A stretch of DNA of 64,000 nucleotides from Hofstenia miamia (taxonomy: Eukaryota > Xenacoelomorpha > Acoela > Hofsteniidae), in assembly GCA_900660155.1 (NCBI GenBank), contig CABFPE010000346.1, positions 368,824-432,823 on the forward strand, in the 5' to 3' direction. The translations under genes and the position numbers were made by a program. Positions 49,235 through 59,159 of the stretch are shown here, piece by piece (the stretch's first letter is position 1; each line of letters starts with the position of its first letter). Below the pieces are notes generated by a model. The model was not told the origin of the DNA, did no database searches, and saw only the letters and a program-made list of their open reading frames with translations.

Positions 49235-49789
49235 GCATTCTTATTTTGCTGAACTTTTTATGTTGGTTTGTTTATCTGTTTATTTCATTAAATTTTGTAC
49301 TATCGACTACTAGTACCTATTAAATGAATGTTGTTAAGGTGTTTTTTCATTGTTCCAAAACGTGGAGTCCGGGCCCTTTATCAGCTCTCTCATAGTTCTC
49401 GCTGAATTTCAAAAAATCACTCACTCGCATGACACTTCTGAGAGATATTTCTACAATTATGCAAAGTTGAATAGGAATTCGAAAAAAATTAGGCCTAGCT
49501 TCACACACACAAACGGACACATACACACAATGAACTCACCTTTATTAATATAGATTTTTATGACCTACATGTATTTCTATTACTTCGGGTTGTTATATGT
49601 AGCCACAAGCTATGACATGAACATTTTTTACGAAAATTTTAAAGCAGCCAGTCACGCCAACCCGATTCAAGCCGCCGCCGCTGATGAATTTTAACGGTGT
49701 CCAGCTCTATTTTTGACTAATAGACAAAAAAATGTAAAACCGCAATTTTGACTATAGTCAAAAGACTAACCGTGTGGCACCCCCTTTAA

Positions 49790-50479
49790 GGAACTTTTAT
49801 TTGAATTATAATACAGTGTCATCTATTTCTACAGCAAGCGATTTTAACAAAGTGGTTATCTAATTTCATATGCCTCCTGCGAAGTTAATTTTGGTTGCTA
49901 TAGTCATAAAAAATATATCATTCTTTAGTTAATCAATAGCTCCATGTGTCAAATTTGTTCAATTTTGGATTTGGTCAATAACCTCTTTGTAAACTGTGAA
50001 CAATATAAGAATAGATTTTTACGAACTTAAAGTGTTTTTCAAGGACAATTAATGCAATGCGTAAGAGGGATTAAGCTGAATAATTGCGGCATTCTTTGAA
50101 GATTGTTGATATTGTTGCTATTAATTAAGCAAAAGACACCGACATTGTAATTAATTATCAGCATGAAGCTACTCGTGAAGTTGCCTCTTGTTTATTGCGT
50201 TAGTATCAGCAAGCTAGTACTTATCCTATTAAATACTTTCTATGAGAGTTATGGATTATATATTTTTGCTAAGTCCATATTAGATATTATATTAAATTGA
50301 CATTGTCTATCTTTCTTTTCTTTCAAGATTTACTTTAAGTCGAATTGACTTAGAATGTATATTTGAAAACGTAACACCCATTTACTCCTAATATAGATAC
50401 ACAAATTTGCTAGTTTTATCCCCAAAATATATTGTTTGATATTAAATTGCAATAAATATTTGCATATCCTTACACTCTG
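49790..50479. other. AT-rich, nothing recognised
   Basis: No gene or repeat supported between the transposon nest and the 1-kb tandem repeats. Confidence 0.35.
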
Positions 50480-52960
50480 ACATTTTTTAAAATTGAGTTT
50501 ATGTTGAAATTCGATAAACGTCCAGGACACAACCCGGATGTATTCCTCAATAATGCTTATCAGTATGCTTTTTTTAGATTTACTAATCGAATCATAACTC
50601 CTATTATAATCAGAAACAATGCTACTCAGTGAAAATGAAGTAATTTAGTTTGGTGCTATGAAGATATCAGGTTGACAGAGCATCTGATGTTGTACATGTC
50701 AAAGCAGCATACTTCAATCAATCCATTTGAAAAGGAATCAATTTCTAAACGTGCTGTATGAAAACCAATCTACACTGCAGCATAAATCAAGACTTTGGCC
50801 TTTAAAATTTAAATGCTTATTTTACATCTAAGCTAAATTTGTTAACCAACATATATTTTAGTTTTAATCAAAATTTTAGAATTGTTCTGTTTTTGTAAAA
50901 TGGATGTACATCGTATATTTTTAAGGCAAAATTCAAAACAACTTTCAAATATTCCGCGGACTAATTTCTACGCAGCATCTTAACAAAATAGAAATGGTCA
51001 GTTCTAATAAGATTTCTTAAATAGTTCTCTTCTTAAGATGTAATCATGCTAATCAAAACATGATAACGAAAATACTTCATTTGTATTCTTGTATACCAAT
51101 TTGTCCCAAAGAGTTTATGATCAATTGAGTAATGCAAACGTCCATTTCTTAGGATGCTCTAGTAAAATTTAGCTATATAAATAATTAAATGTAGATTAAA
51201 TCAATACATACATTTAATTCGATATGATGTTAAATTTTTGTAAATATTCCGGTATCTTATGAATCTACATCGAATTAATTTGGCGGTTGCGTAATAGCCT
51301 AATTGTACCGGAATTTTTTATAATATCTTGAAGAAAAAAGACTATTTTTAAATTAATTAACATTGCCAAATTCTAGAAAGTCTGTAATTTGGAATTTTTT
51401 CAGTTTTCCGAAATGTTATCAACTTGAACATTATTAGAGAAATTGTCCAATACTTTTTATGCAGACCTTTTATAAGAAACTACACTATTCCAATTTGGTA
51501 ATGGTGTACTTTTAAAATATAAGAATTTGATGTAATACAATATGATTTTATTTTTAAAGATTGTTGCATTTCTTAACTTTGAGTTTATAGTTAAATTCAA
51601 TAAACGTCCGGGACAAAACCCGGGTCTATTCCTCAATAGGACTTAGCAATATGCTTTTGTTTAGATATACTAATCGAATCTTAGTTGTTAATATAACTTG
51701 AAACAATGCTACACAGTGAATATGAACTAATTTAGTTTGATGTTAGGAAGATATGAGGCTTAAGGCACATCTAATGTTGTATACGTCAAAGCAGCATACT
51801 TCAATCATTCGATTTGAAATAGAATTAATTTCCAAACCTGCTATATGAAGACTAGCCGACATTGCAACATAAATCAAGTCTCTAAAAACATTCGATATGT
51901 TGTAAATTTTTTATAATTTGTAAATATAACCGGATTGAGTTTTTGCGAATTCCAAAGTGTTGACATAAATTTGACATCTACACTACACTTTTACAAAATT
52001 ATAATTTTCAGTTTTACCAATACTTCTTAAATAATTCCCTTCATAAAATGTAATCGTGATAATGAAAACATGATAGCAAAAATACTTCATGTTTGTATAT
52101 CAATGTGATGCAATAAAAGTATGCTGAATTGACTAAGGCCCACTTACATTTCTTAGGAACCTCTGGTCATATTTATTTATTTATATACAGAATTTGCATC
52201 ACAATTCAACGTAGAAAAAAATATTTACAAAATTAATTTTGGGCATTGCAAAAAGTTTTTTAAAATGTTTATATGTTGCTATAAAAGATAACATTAGGAT
52301 CTTTTCTATCTTAAATGACGTCATAATTATGTAATTGAACCTTTTTCTTTTGTCTTCTAGTGCGCGCTTTGCAAGAGGGATCTGCAATATAAGCAATAGA
52401 TTATAGTAAATACAAAAATTTTATTTTCAAACCTAGAAAGGTCTACTTATTAAATGAAAATTTTATAGTTAATACATGTAATACATATGGTATTAAATTT
52501 CGAGATTCTGATATTTTTAAAGATCGTGGATTTTTTAAATTAGACGTTTTTAAATTTAAGGTATTTCAATTCAATGAACGTCCCGAACACAACCCGCGTC
52601 TATTCATCAATTTTGTTGATCAACACATCTTTATTTAGATTTACTAATCGAATCTTAGTTGTTATTGGAATCAGGAAAAAAGTAATCCAGTAATCCTAAA
52701 CCAAGTTAGTTTGTTGGCTCATCTGGTGTAGTATCAATAAAAATTTAGTTTTAATAAGTTATCTTTAATCATTCTCTTCGTAATCATTATCATTCATTCC
52801 TATTCTTGGTATTTTGTATTGACTTAAGCTCACTTCAATTTTTCTAATGCTATGTTCAAGTTTACCAATGCAGAATTTTTTTTATCATAATTAAATGTAG
52901 ACTAAATCAAATAATTAATTAAATCGATAGGATATAAATTGGTTGCATAAATTTCTGTAT
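50480..52960. repeat. Three-copy degenerate tandem repeat, unit about 1 kb
   Basis: Anchors such as AAACGTCC...ACACAACCCGG recur at about 50513, 51599 and 52573, giving unit lengths of about 1086 and 975. Each is followed by the same series (ATTCCTCAATA, TTTACTAATCGAATC, GAAACAATGCTAC, AGCAGCATACTTCAATCA). Later in copies 1 and 2 AATACTTCAT, CATTTCTTAGGA and related blocks recur. Copy 3 is shortened and most diverged. No protein-coding frame is conserved between copies, so this looks like non-coding satellite-like duplication or old tandem insertions. Confidence 0.7.
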
Positions 52961-53159
52961 TTCACATAAAATTTGACATAATTGAATTTAGAAATTCCAA
53001 AATCAACCTGAATCGTAACCTGAATTTTAATACAACATATTAATGAAAACAGTTTTTTTAAAAATGAAAATTCCGAATTTTTAAAAAACAATATAGTTTT
53101 TTTGTATGAGCGACAGTCATTGAAAATGTAAGGATACAAATAACTAAGAAGCATGAATG

Positions 53160-53420
53160 CTTAATCAAGATTTGCAATTGATTGGAGACTTGCGCAGAAT
53201 AAACTGTCAATCAATGCGGCGAGAGTTTTGATGTGCGGGAGTAAACGCAAAAGTTAAAGTATACAATGTTTAGCAAGCAGGCATTGCAGTGCGGGTGTTT
53301 TAATCAAGATTTGCCATTGATTGCAAAAATCCACAGAATACGCTGTAAATCAATACCTCAGGACTTTTTGATGTTGAAGGGTCATGCCAATCACTAGCAA
53401 ACATGGAGATCATTGCGCAT
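53160..53420. repeat. Direct repeat, unit about 139 bp, two copies, just upstream of a promoter-like site
   Basis: TTAATCAAGATTTGCAATTGATTG (first part of the unit, at 53160) recurs with changes at 53299. It is followed in both by GCAGAATA/ACAGAATA, CTGT(C/A)AATCAAT and TTTTGATGT. Both copies are more GC-rich than their surroundings. They lie 100-400 bases upstream of the TATA-like box at 53501. Confidence 0.6.
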
Positions 53421-53475
53421 GTTTGCAAGCACAAACCACAACATTTCGGTAAAGTTATTTATTGCAGCAAAATGA

Positions 53476-53510
53476 TCGCTGATTGGCTGTCTAATTTCAA
53501 TATATATAAA
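53476..53510 (+). promoter_or_regulatory. Promoter-like CCAAT/TATA arrangement
   Basis: GATTGGCT (an inverted CCAAT box) at about 53481 and TATATATAAA at 53501-53510 lie about 50-75 bases before the ATG at 53557. The spacing is right for a TATA promoter driving the spliced ORF that follows. In AT-rich DNA a TATA match alone is weak; the CCAAT box and the downstream splice structure raise the odds. Confidence 0.4.
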
Positions 53511-53556
53511 AAATATTTGTGAAATCTCATACCACATTTTATCGCGCTTTTTTACA

Positions 53557-53813
53557 ATGTTGATGATCAACTTTTTATCTCACGAGAATGCTGCACGGAC
53601 GGCTTTAAGCTTTAAGGCAACAAGCATACGAACATTAAAATCTGATGTTAACGATTCTGATTAAGAATCTAAGCCAGAAGTGGCATTAAGACAACGCATT
53701 ACTGGAATATTGCTACATATTAAGCAACCAGGTAACACTAGCGCCGCCAAATTTATAAACAGAATGAAGACATCAAAAGTTGAGATGGTTTACCATCGAA
53801 TGTTCCTTTTTGC
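53557..53813 (+). CDS. Unrecognised three-exon gene, exon 1 (contains an in-frame stop)
   Basis: ATG at 53557 opens MLMINFLSHENAARTALSFK. The frame is protein-like to the donor TTTTTGC|GTAAGT (53813, phase 2), ending KVEMVYHRMFLFA. Codon 36 is TAA (53662-53664), in a stretch reading DVNDSD*ESKPEVALRQR. Either this is a young pseudogene, a base error, or the true start lies after the stop. I do not recognise the family. It sits on the + strand inside the 27.8-kb TUG intron. The confidence reflects the exon chain, not a function. Confidence 0.45.
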
Positions 53814-53883
53814 GTAAGTAATTGCTTTATAAAGACCTTTATCATAATTAACAGTATGCATTATTTAATAATGGTAAATTTAG

Positions 53884-53972
53884 TGATCTGCGATGCAATG
53901 AAATTTTCATCATCTTTACTACAAAAGAAGACGAAACGCAAAGTCTACTCCGCATAGATAAAATTAGCATTG
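53884..53972 (+). CDS. Unrecognised three-exon gene, exon 2
   Basis: An 89-base exon after acceptor ATTTAG, with donor ATTG|GTATAC. Its phases (in after 2 bases, out after 1) fit exons 1 and 3 exactly. It encodes DLRCNEIFIIFTTKEDETQS followed by LLRIDKISIG, an alternating hydrophobic/polar pattern like a beta-strand pair. No recognised motif. Confidence 0.5.
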
Positions 53973-54013
53973 GTATACACTCTTTTTTAATAACAAACAC
54001 CAATCTATTTTAG

Positions 54014-54117
54014 GAGAAACAACTATAATATCGGAGCCGTTTATAACAAAATCACAGTTAGGCGGTGCTGCAATTGTCTCAACGAATTCGTGCTTTGTTG
54101 CAGCAAAAATAATATAA
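54014..54117 (+). CDS. Unrecognised three-exon gene, exon 3 with stop
   Basis: Acceptor CTATTTTAG (54013), completing the split Gly codon from exon 2. It encodes GETTIISEPFITKSQLGGAA followed by IVSTNSCFVAAKII, with stop TAA at 54115-54117. The three exons together give 149 codons before the stop. Three independent phase matches make chance unlikely, but no homolog is known to me. Confidence 0.5.
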
Positions 54118-55020
54118 TATAATTAATCATATTAATTAAAGCAACCATCATTGTTAATTAGTTTACAAATTTCCAATCATATCATAGACATTTGTATGGA
54201 TAATACTAAAACTTAAATAAATATTAAAATTAAAATTCAATGAAATTTAAAAAGTTTGTTTTAAAATCCGACTTGAAATCATAATTTTGTTGATTATTTA
54301 ATATTCTTGAAACCGTAGAAGTTATGTTATTTAAAATTAGCATGGACCTAATGCATTTACGTAGAATGTCTTCTGTCAAAAGTTAATATATTACTCTTAA
54401 AATTATATTGAATGACCCAAACCTGTACAAATTCAACTGTATTGAATTCGATTCATGGTCTAAATTTATTAATTATTAAATAAAAAAACGCGACTTGTGT
54501 ATATTCATCTTAATTATATGTAGATTAAATTGATGAATTTATAAGCCAGTCCATTTTATAAGAGAGTTTGATTTGCAGAGCGATTTATCCTTCCAAAGTT
54601 TCTAGGAACTTTTTGTTTAACATAAGTATAATTTTGTAGTAAATAAAATCAATAAAACTACATAAAAAATCGCAAATTTACATTTGATCTTTGTAGAAAA
54701 AATGAATAAATTTATAGTCCATACATGCAAATCTATATGAAACATATTTTTAAAAAAATTCGGTATTTTACTAATTTATGAAATTTCATTAAATTGAATG
54801 AATGTAGAAATTCCCTAAATAACATGAATGTAACGAAATTTATGCAAGGGATTCTTTGGTGAATGAACTGAAATATTTTACAATAACTGTCTAACTCAGG
54901 TTAAATAAAGACTGCCAGTATATAGAAACACTATTGATAGAAACGATGTTGGATCTTTGTTGATTATCTGAATAACATTTCAATTAGGAAATGACTTTCA
55001 CCCAAGTTTAAAATAACACG
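54118..55020. other. AT-rich, nothing recognised
   Basis: No supported gene between the three-exon ORF and the direct repeat at 55.0 kb. Confidence 0.35.
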
Positions 55021-55330
55021 TCGACATTGCTGAATTGAAATGGATCATTTTAGAGCCGATTTCAAATTAGATTTTAAACAGGCTGCTTTATGAAAAAAAC
55101 TTCATTAATGAATATTTTGAATACTTCTATTTTGCTTTCAAACTTTATAAGAACTCTGCTTGAATACAAAGTTGCCACTATATAGACTGTTTGATCATAT
55201 TTAAAGGCCTTAAATAATGTATCAAGTTGGTCCGGACTATGTCCGATATTCATAATAAACAGTGACATTGCTGACATCAACTTGGACCTTTTTAGAAACG
55301 ATTTTAAATTAGATTTAAAACATTAATAAA
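55021..55330. repeat. Diverged direct repeat, unit about 241 bp
   Basis: GACATTGCTGA, then TTTTAGA..CGATTT and AAATTAGATTT, occur at 55023-55075 and again at 55263-55318. Similarity elsewhere in the unit is weak, so it is an old duplication. Confidence 0.4.
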
Positions 55331-55664
55331 TATTTTAAATTCTGTTAGTTCTTAGACTATCTTTGATGAAATATAGGAAGCGGCTACATTCAGCACCCCA
55401 ATTTATTCACAATTTTAAATATGTAATGTTGTTTTAAGTTAAAGGGTCTGCCAGTTGAGACCAATTCATTCCTGTTTTAGGCAGAGCTGCACGTGAACTT
55501 CACTTTGTTTATGTAAGTTTTTCTTTAATTCATCTAGTAAACCCTATTATTTTGCTTTGAAAACTTGTGTCTAGGGGTAATTTTTTATGCTGAATTGGAA
55601 TTATATTTAATTATATTTTTAGATTTCATTTTAATATTGTTTTCTAAATATTTCTGTTTGTAGA

Positions 55665-55887
55665 ATGGACCAGCAAAAAAATATTTATTTATGCAAGTGT
55701 AAAAACCCGTAAGTTATTTCATTTGATTATTTCAATATGTTTCAGGATTTTGGATTCAGTTTTCAAGCTGCCATGCCAGCTCTGCTGGCTAACATTAAAA
55801 AACAAAGTCGTGGAAAATTGTCCAGAATGTTACAAAAAATATTTTCACGATAATATTCCGCCACCAGGGAGCTGTATAAATTCATAA
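55665..55887 (+). CDS. Small Cys-rich peptide (61 aa), two exons, zinc-ribbon-like
   Basis: Exon 55665-55708 (ATG after acceptor TTTGTAG, donor CCC|GTAAGT, phase 2) joins exon 55746-55887 (acceptor TTTCAG, stop TAA 55885-55887). The product begins MDQQKNIYLCKCKNP and has cysteines at residues 10, 12, 25, 28, 40, 43 and 58. The pattern is CxC-x12-CxxC-x11-CxxC-x14-C, with NCPECYKKYF near the second knuckle. Two CxxC knuckles 11 residues apart suggest a zinc-binding fold. An extra 32-base exon flanked by AG and GTAAGT (about 55483-55514) could extend it upstream in frame. Function unknown; no family recognised. Confidence 0.45.
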
Positions 55888-55975
55888 TAAAATAATAAAA
55901 TTAATATGTGCTTTAGGAAGAAAGACTCTTTTACATTTGTTTTGTGTTATTTTTAGCTTTGTCAGAACTCCTAAC

Positions 55976-56188
55976 ATGGCTGTTTCAAAACTTTTTCAAC
56001 AACACTCAGAAGAGTATTTTAATATTTCAATTACATCTAAAATTGATTTGTTTGCCTTTACAAAACCATTAAGAAATGTTGGATTGTTTCAGATTCAATT
56101 TCTATTAAGCAGTTCAATTTATGTTACAGATATTAGACGTAAAAAGGACTTTGATGTCAGCTGCTCAGAAAAAACCACAATTTTTTAA
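55976..56188 (+). CDS. Unrecognised ORF of 70 codons after a good splice acceptor
   Basis: Acceptor TTATTTTTAG (55956) precedes ATG 55976. The frame reads MAVSKLFQQHSEEYFNISIT then FAFTKPLRNVGLFQIQFLL and ends KDFDVSCSEKTTIF with TAA at 56186-56188. Composition is protein-like. It lies 90 bases after the Cys-rich ORF on the same strand, so both could be exons of one transcript with an alternative frame. No recognised domain. Confidence 0.4.
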   Translation: MAVSKLFQQHSEEYFNISITSKIDLFAFTKPLRNVGLFQIQFLLSSSIYVTDIRRKKDFDVSCSEKTTIF

Positions 56189-57002
56189 AATTTATCTAAA
56201 AAAATACTGCTGCAAGCGAAGTTCAAAGGTGCAATCCTATCCTCCCAATTGAAAGTATTTCAACATGATCAACAGTGCATCATTTTCAACAAAGCAGTAT
56301 ATTGTAGTATTATGATTCTTATTAATTTATTTCAAATATTCTTTTGTCACAAAAATGTCACAATGTTCATTAGAATCATGCAATAGGGCATTATGAGGTG
56401 ATTTTAAAATCTCATGATTGAACGTTAGAGTAAAATAAGCAAATTACAAAATGAATTAAACTAAAGATTCTCGATAATGTATAAGATAAAGTTGTCAATA
56501 AATCAACAGTAATTTTGTTACTGCTATTAAACAGATTTTAATTATAATTTAACTTATAGTTTTCAAAAAAGGTTGGTGGGACAACAGTGCCGCAATTCAT
56601 AAGACCGACTTCTGCTATAATAGTAATATTGTATGGGAGAATATTAGCGATATATTAAATATTTACATTTTATTTTACAAAAAAGATTCAGAGATGAAAA
56701 CATGGCCACTATTACAGAGAATAAATAAATTGTTTACACACTATTTGTTTTTAAATTAATCTACTTATACTTCATACTAATAAGAACTGTTGTCTGAAAT
56801 CAGACACTTTATAATCAACATTGTACAATTTTCAATTGTTTTGCATTTTTGTAAATATTCATTAAACAAGACCTTTGCATTCATGCCCAATATTTTCAAC
56901 ATTTCGTATTATTAATTAATTTTATTACATAGTCTTCTTTGAAGGACATATTAGATCCAGCTCAGCTAAATTTGGCATGAAGATCATACTAGATTATTAT
57001 CA
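56189..57002. other. AT-rich, nothing firm
   Basis: A 30-codon open stretch near 56573-56665 (GGTTVPQFIRPTSAIIVILYG) looks protein-like but has no clear boundaries. Confidence 0.25.
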
Positions 57003-57155
57003 ATGTTCAAGAGCGGTGGTAGTAAAGTGCGCAACATGAACGGTAATTATCAAGGTGGCGAATATTATATAGACGCTGTCAAAAGCTTAAAATCCGATAC
57101 ATTAAAGATTGACACGAATTATAAACCTTACTCACTACAGCATGTGATGCAATGA
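57003..57155 (+). CDS. Short unrecognised ORF (50 aa)
   Basis: ATG 57003 to TGA 57153-57155: begins MFKSGGSKVRNMNGNYQGG and ends KPYSLQHVMQ. The codons are less AT-biased than the surroundings and the composition is protein-like. No family, splice support or promoter was identified, so this is a weak call. Confidence 0.25.
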   Translation: MFKSGGSKVRNMNGNYQGGEYYIDAVKSLKSDTLKIDTNYKPYSLQHVMQ

Positions 57156-58469
57156 GCAAATATTGTGGGTTTTCTACAAATCAATTTATCACGTGTTGTC
57201 AATCTTCGACACAAGATAATAAAGTCATTTCCTTTGTATCAATATACCTAAAAAGCTGTCTCGGTCAGCCGCACAACGTGGCTCAAATTGACGAATATAT
57301 CTACAACTGCAGTGGCAAATGAGTGCAGATGAATGCAATGCAAGGAGTAATTCGTAGCAATAGTTGACAGACCAATGTGACGAGCAGTCGTGTTAGATCA
57401 AGTAAATCGTATAGTTAAGAAAGTCCTCTAAGCCCAATGAAGTTTGCAAAATATAGAAGCACATTTTGCAAATCTCGATATTTCTACAAATAAGAAACAC
57501 TTGCATCGACGGCACACTGAACATATTTCTTATAGATAAGTTATATAGCACAACTAGCGGGGCGCAATCGGGGAGCCGAAATTTGAGGGATCTTATAATG
57601 TTTGCACTTATGAAATTGGAATAAAATATCTTGATATAATTCTATAAGTTTGCAATACCTAATACACAAAGTGTAGCTTTGTCGCAAATGTCTTGTAACG
57701 GTCTACCGAACATCAGAATTGCAAGTTTTTCGCAATTTCAATTACTCCTTATGTGAAAAAACAGTGGTTTCGCACTGCACGATGAATCGACGCTGATTAG
57801 CGCACAAATTACCATGTTAAATGTCATTTCGATCTAGGAAATAGGCTTACTTGTACCCGCCTAAAGCTAAAGAAAACTGCAATGGCGATCGTTTTTTAAT
57901 ATCAAAGTGCGAAAACACCAAATTTGGAGAGAACACGTGATGCAAGCATTCATCGCGCTGAAATAATTATTTAATGAGTGTTACTGGATCAAAGTTCAAA
58001 TAAAGAAAGTTCACGCTCAGAATTTACAATTTCTAACAAAGAGATGTAGATTACAATCAACCTCGATCATACTTCATATTCTACGTCGACCCAAACATTT
58101 TTTTAGTAAAAATGATGTTTCAGTGCAAACCAATCGACTGCAATTCGTAGATTCGACATCTTCAGCTACACTATCAGATTTCTCAGTCAGACGCTCCTGG
58201 TATTTCTTTTAAAAAGAAACGTTTAGAATGTTCATTTTTTGGGGAATTGCTTCTGAAAATATTGCTATTATACACGAATTAGTAAACCACTTTTTTAAAA
58301 CTTATATATTTATTTATTCACAATTACTGACAACCATTTCACAACAAAAGTATATTATAATTGGTTTTCTGTTTTTCAAAATTCGTTAAAAATCTATGGT
58401 GTCATATTCACATCCTTCACAACATACTTGCGTTTTGTTGCATGAATCTTCAAAGACGCCGCGATATTG

Positions 58470-58650
58470 AGCAGTCCGCTTAGACTATTTGACGACTTTA
58501 TGAAAGAGGTGGATTGGAACATCTTATCCCATTTCTGAATAGAATGAAGTGCTATAAGTGCATACGAGAAGGATCAGACGTGTTGACCTTATCTTCAATT
58601 GAACATTGCAGGTGCATGCATGATTTGTGCTTCAAAGATATGGCTTAAGT
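58470..58650 (+). pseudogene. Fragment resembling a Cys-rich (RING-like) segment
   Basis: The + strand, after a TGA at about 58489, reads YERGGLEHLIPFLNRMKCYK then CIREGSDVLTL and EHCRCMHDLCFKDMA before TAA at 58648. The spacing C-x2-C-x16-C-x-C-x-H-x2-C is RING-like. Upstream the frame is closed by TAG and TGA, and no clear acceptor was seen. It could be a fragment of a host E3-like gene or of a repeat. Confidence 0.3.
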
Positions 58651-59155
58651 TTAATGAGACGTTCTTTATACCTTTTTAAACATAAAATCCACCACGTGCA
58701 GCTTTTTTGAAAATGTTCTAGACGCCCAATATCGGTGCTATTAGCAAACCATAATGGAGAACCATATACAAGTGATAATAAAATTAAAGCCTTATATAAT
58801 TGAAGAGCTAAATCGTATTGAGCGAATATCAGATGATATATGAAAGCACCAGGAAAGATTATAGAATATATAAACTTTAACATGTTGAAATTTGTAAATT
58901 TCTGAGTTATACTAAAATACAATAAGTGTTTTGTGGGATATTAAATAATCTGATTTTTTTAGAATTGAGTTTCATTTCTTTAGAAGTAGCCCAAGTCTGC
59001 AGTAAATACAAATCAGATTGAATATCGAAATCATTGCTAGCCAAAATTATATCATCATCAGCATAAAAAAAGAAACGTAAATATGCATTGATTTTGCAAA
59101 TCATTTTTAAAAGCAAGAAAAAATGGGACCAAGGACAAAGCTTTGTTGCAACCAC
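58632..59155 (-). pseudogene. LINE reverse transcriptase fragment (Jockey/CR1-like)
   Basis: Read on the - strand from 59155: LRFFFYADDDIILASNDFD (the YADD catalytic motif followed by I.A......), then LYLLQTWATSKEMKLNSKK (W.....M.LN..K). After a frame change comes LYKALILLSLVYGSPLWFA then RLEHFQKS...WIL and YKERLIKLKPYL, the thumb region of LINE RTs (YG...W...., LE..Q......, Y..RL..L). N-terminal RT and endonuclease are absent. Dead 5'-truncated copy. Confidence 0.7.
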
Positions 59156-59159
59156 TAGA

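Larger units (their letters stand above)
45514..49709. mobile_element. hAT element, split by a piggyBac insertion
   Basis: Left end TAGAGCTGGGCGCC and reversed right end TAGAGCTGGACACC. Flanks TTTTTTAC (45506-45513) and TTTTTGAC (49710-49717) match at 7 of 8 positions, a hAT target duplication inside the outer MITE. Both ends carry GC-rich CGCCGC words. Removing the piggyBac copy leaves about 1.27 kb with only the C-terminal part of a transposase, so the element was already internally deleted. Confidence 0.75.
44778..49785. mobile_element. Outer TTAA-flanked MITE-like element, split by a hAT insertion
   Basis: The left end AGGGGGTGCCACACG(A)TTAGTC and the right end, reversed AGGGGGTGCCACACGGTTAGTC, are inverted repeats. 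TTAA lies directly outside each end (44774-44777, 49786-49789), the piggyBac-type target site. The left terminus is itself a hairpin, because the TIR is repeated in reverse at 44820-44862 (GACTAACCGTGTGGCACC). The interior outside the hAT copy is only about 0.8 kb with no coding, so this is a non-autonomous element. GACTATAGTC/TTGACTA words recur along it. Confidence 0.75.
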
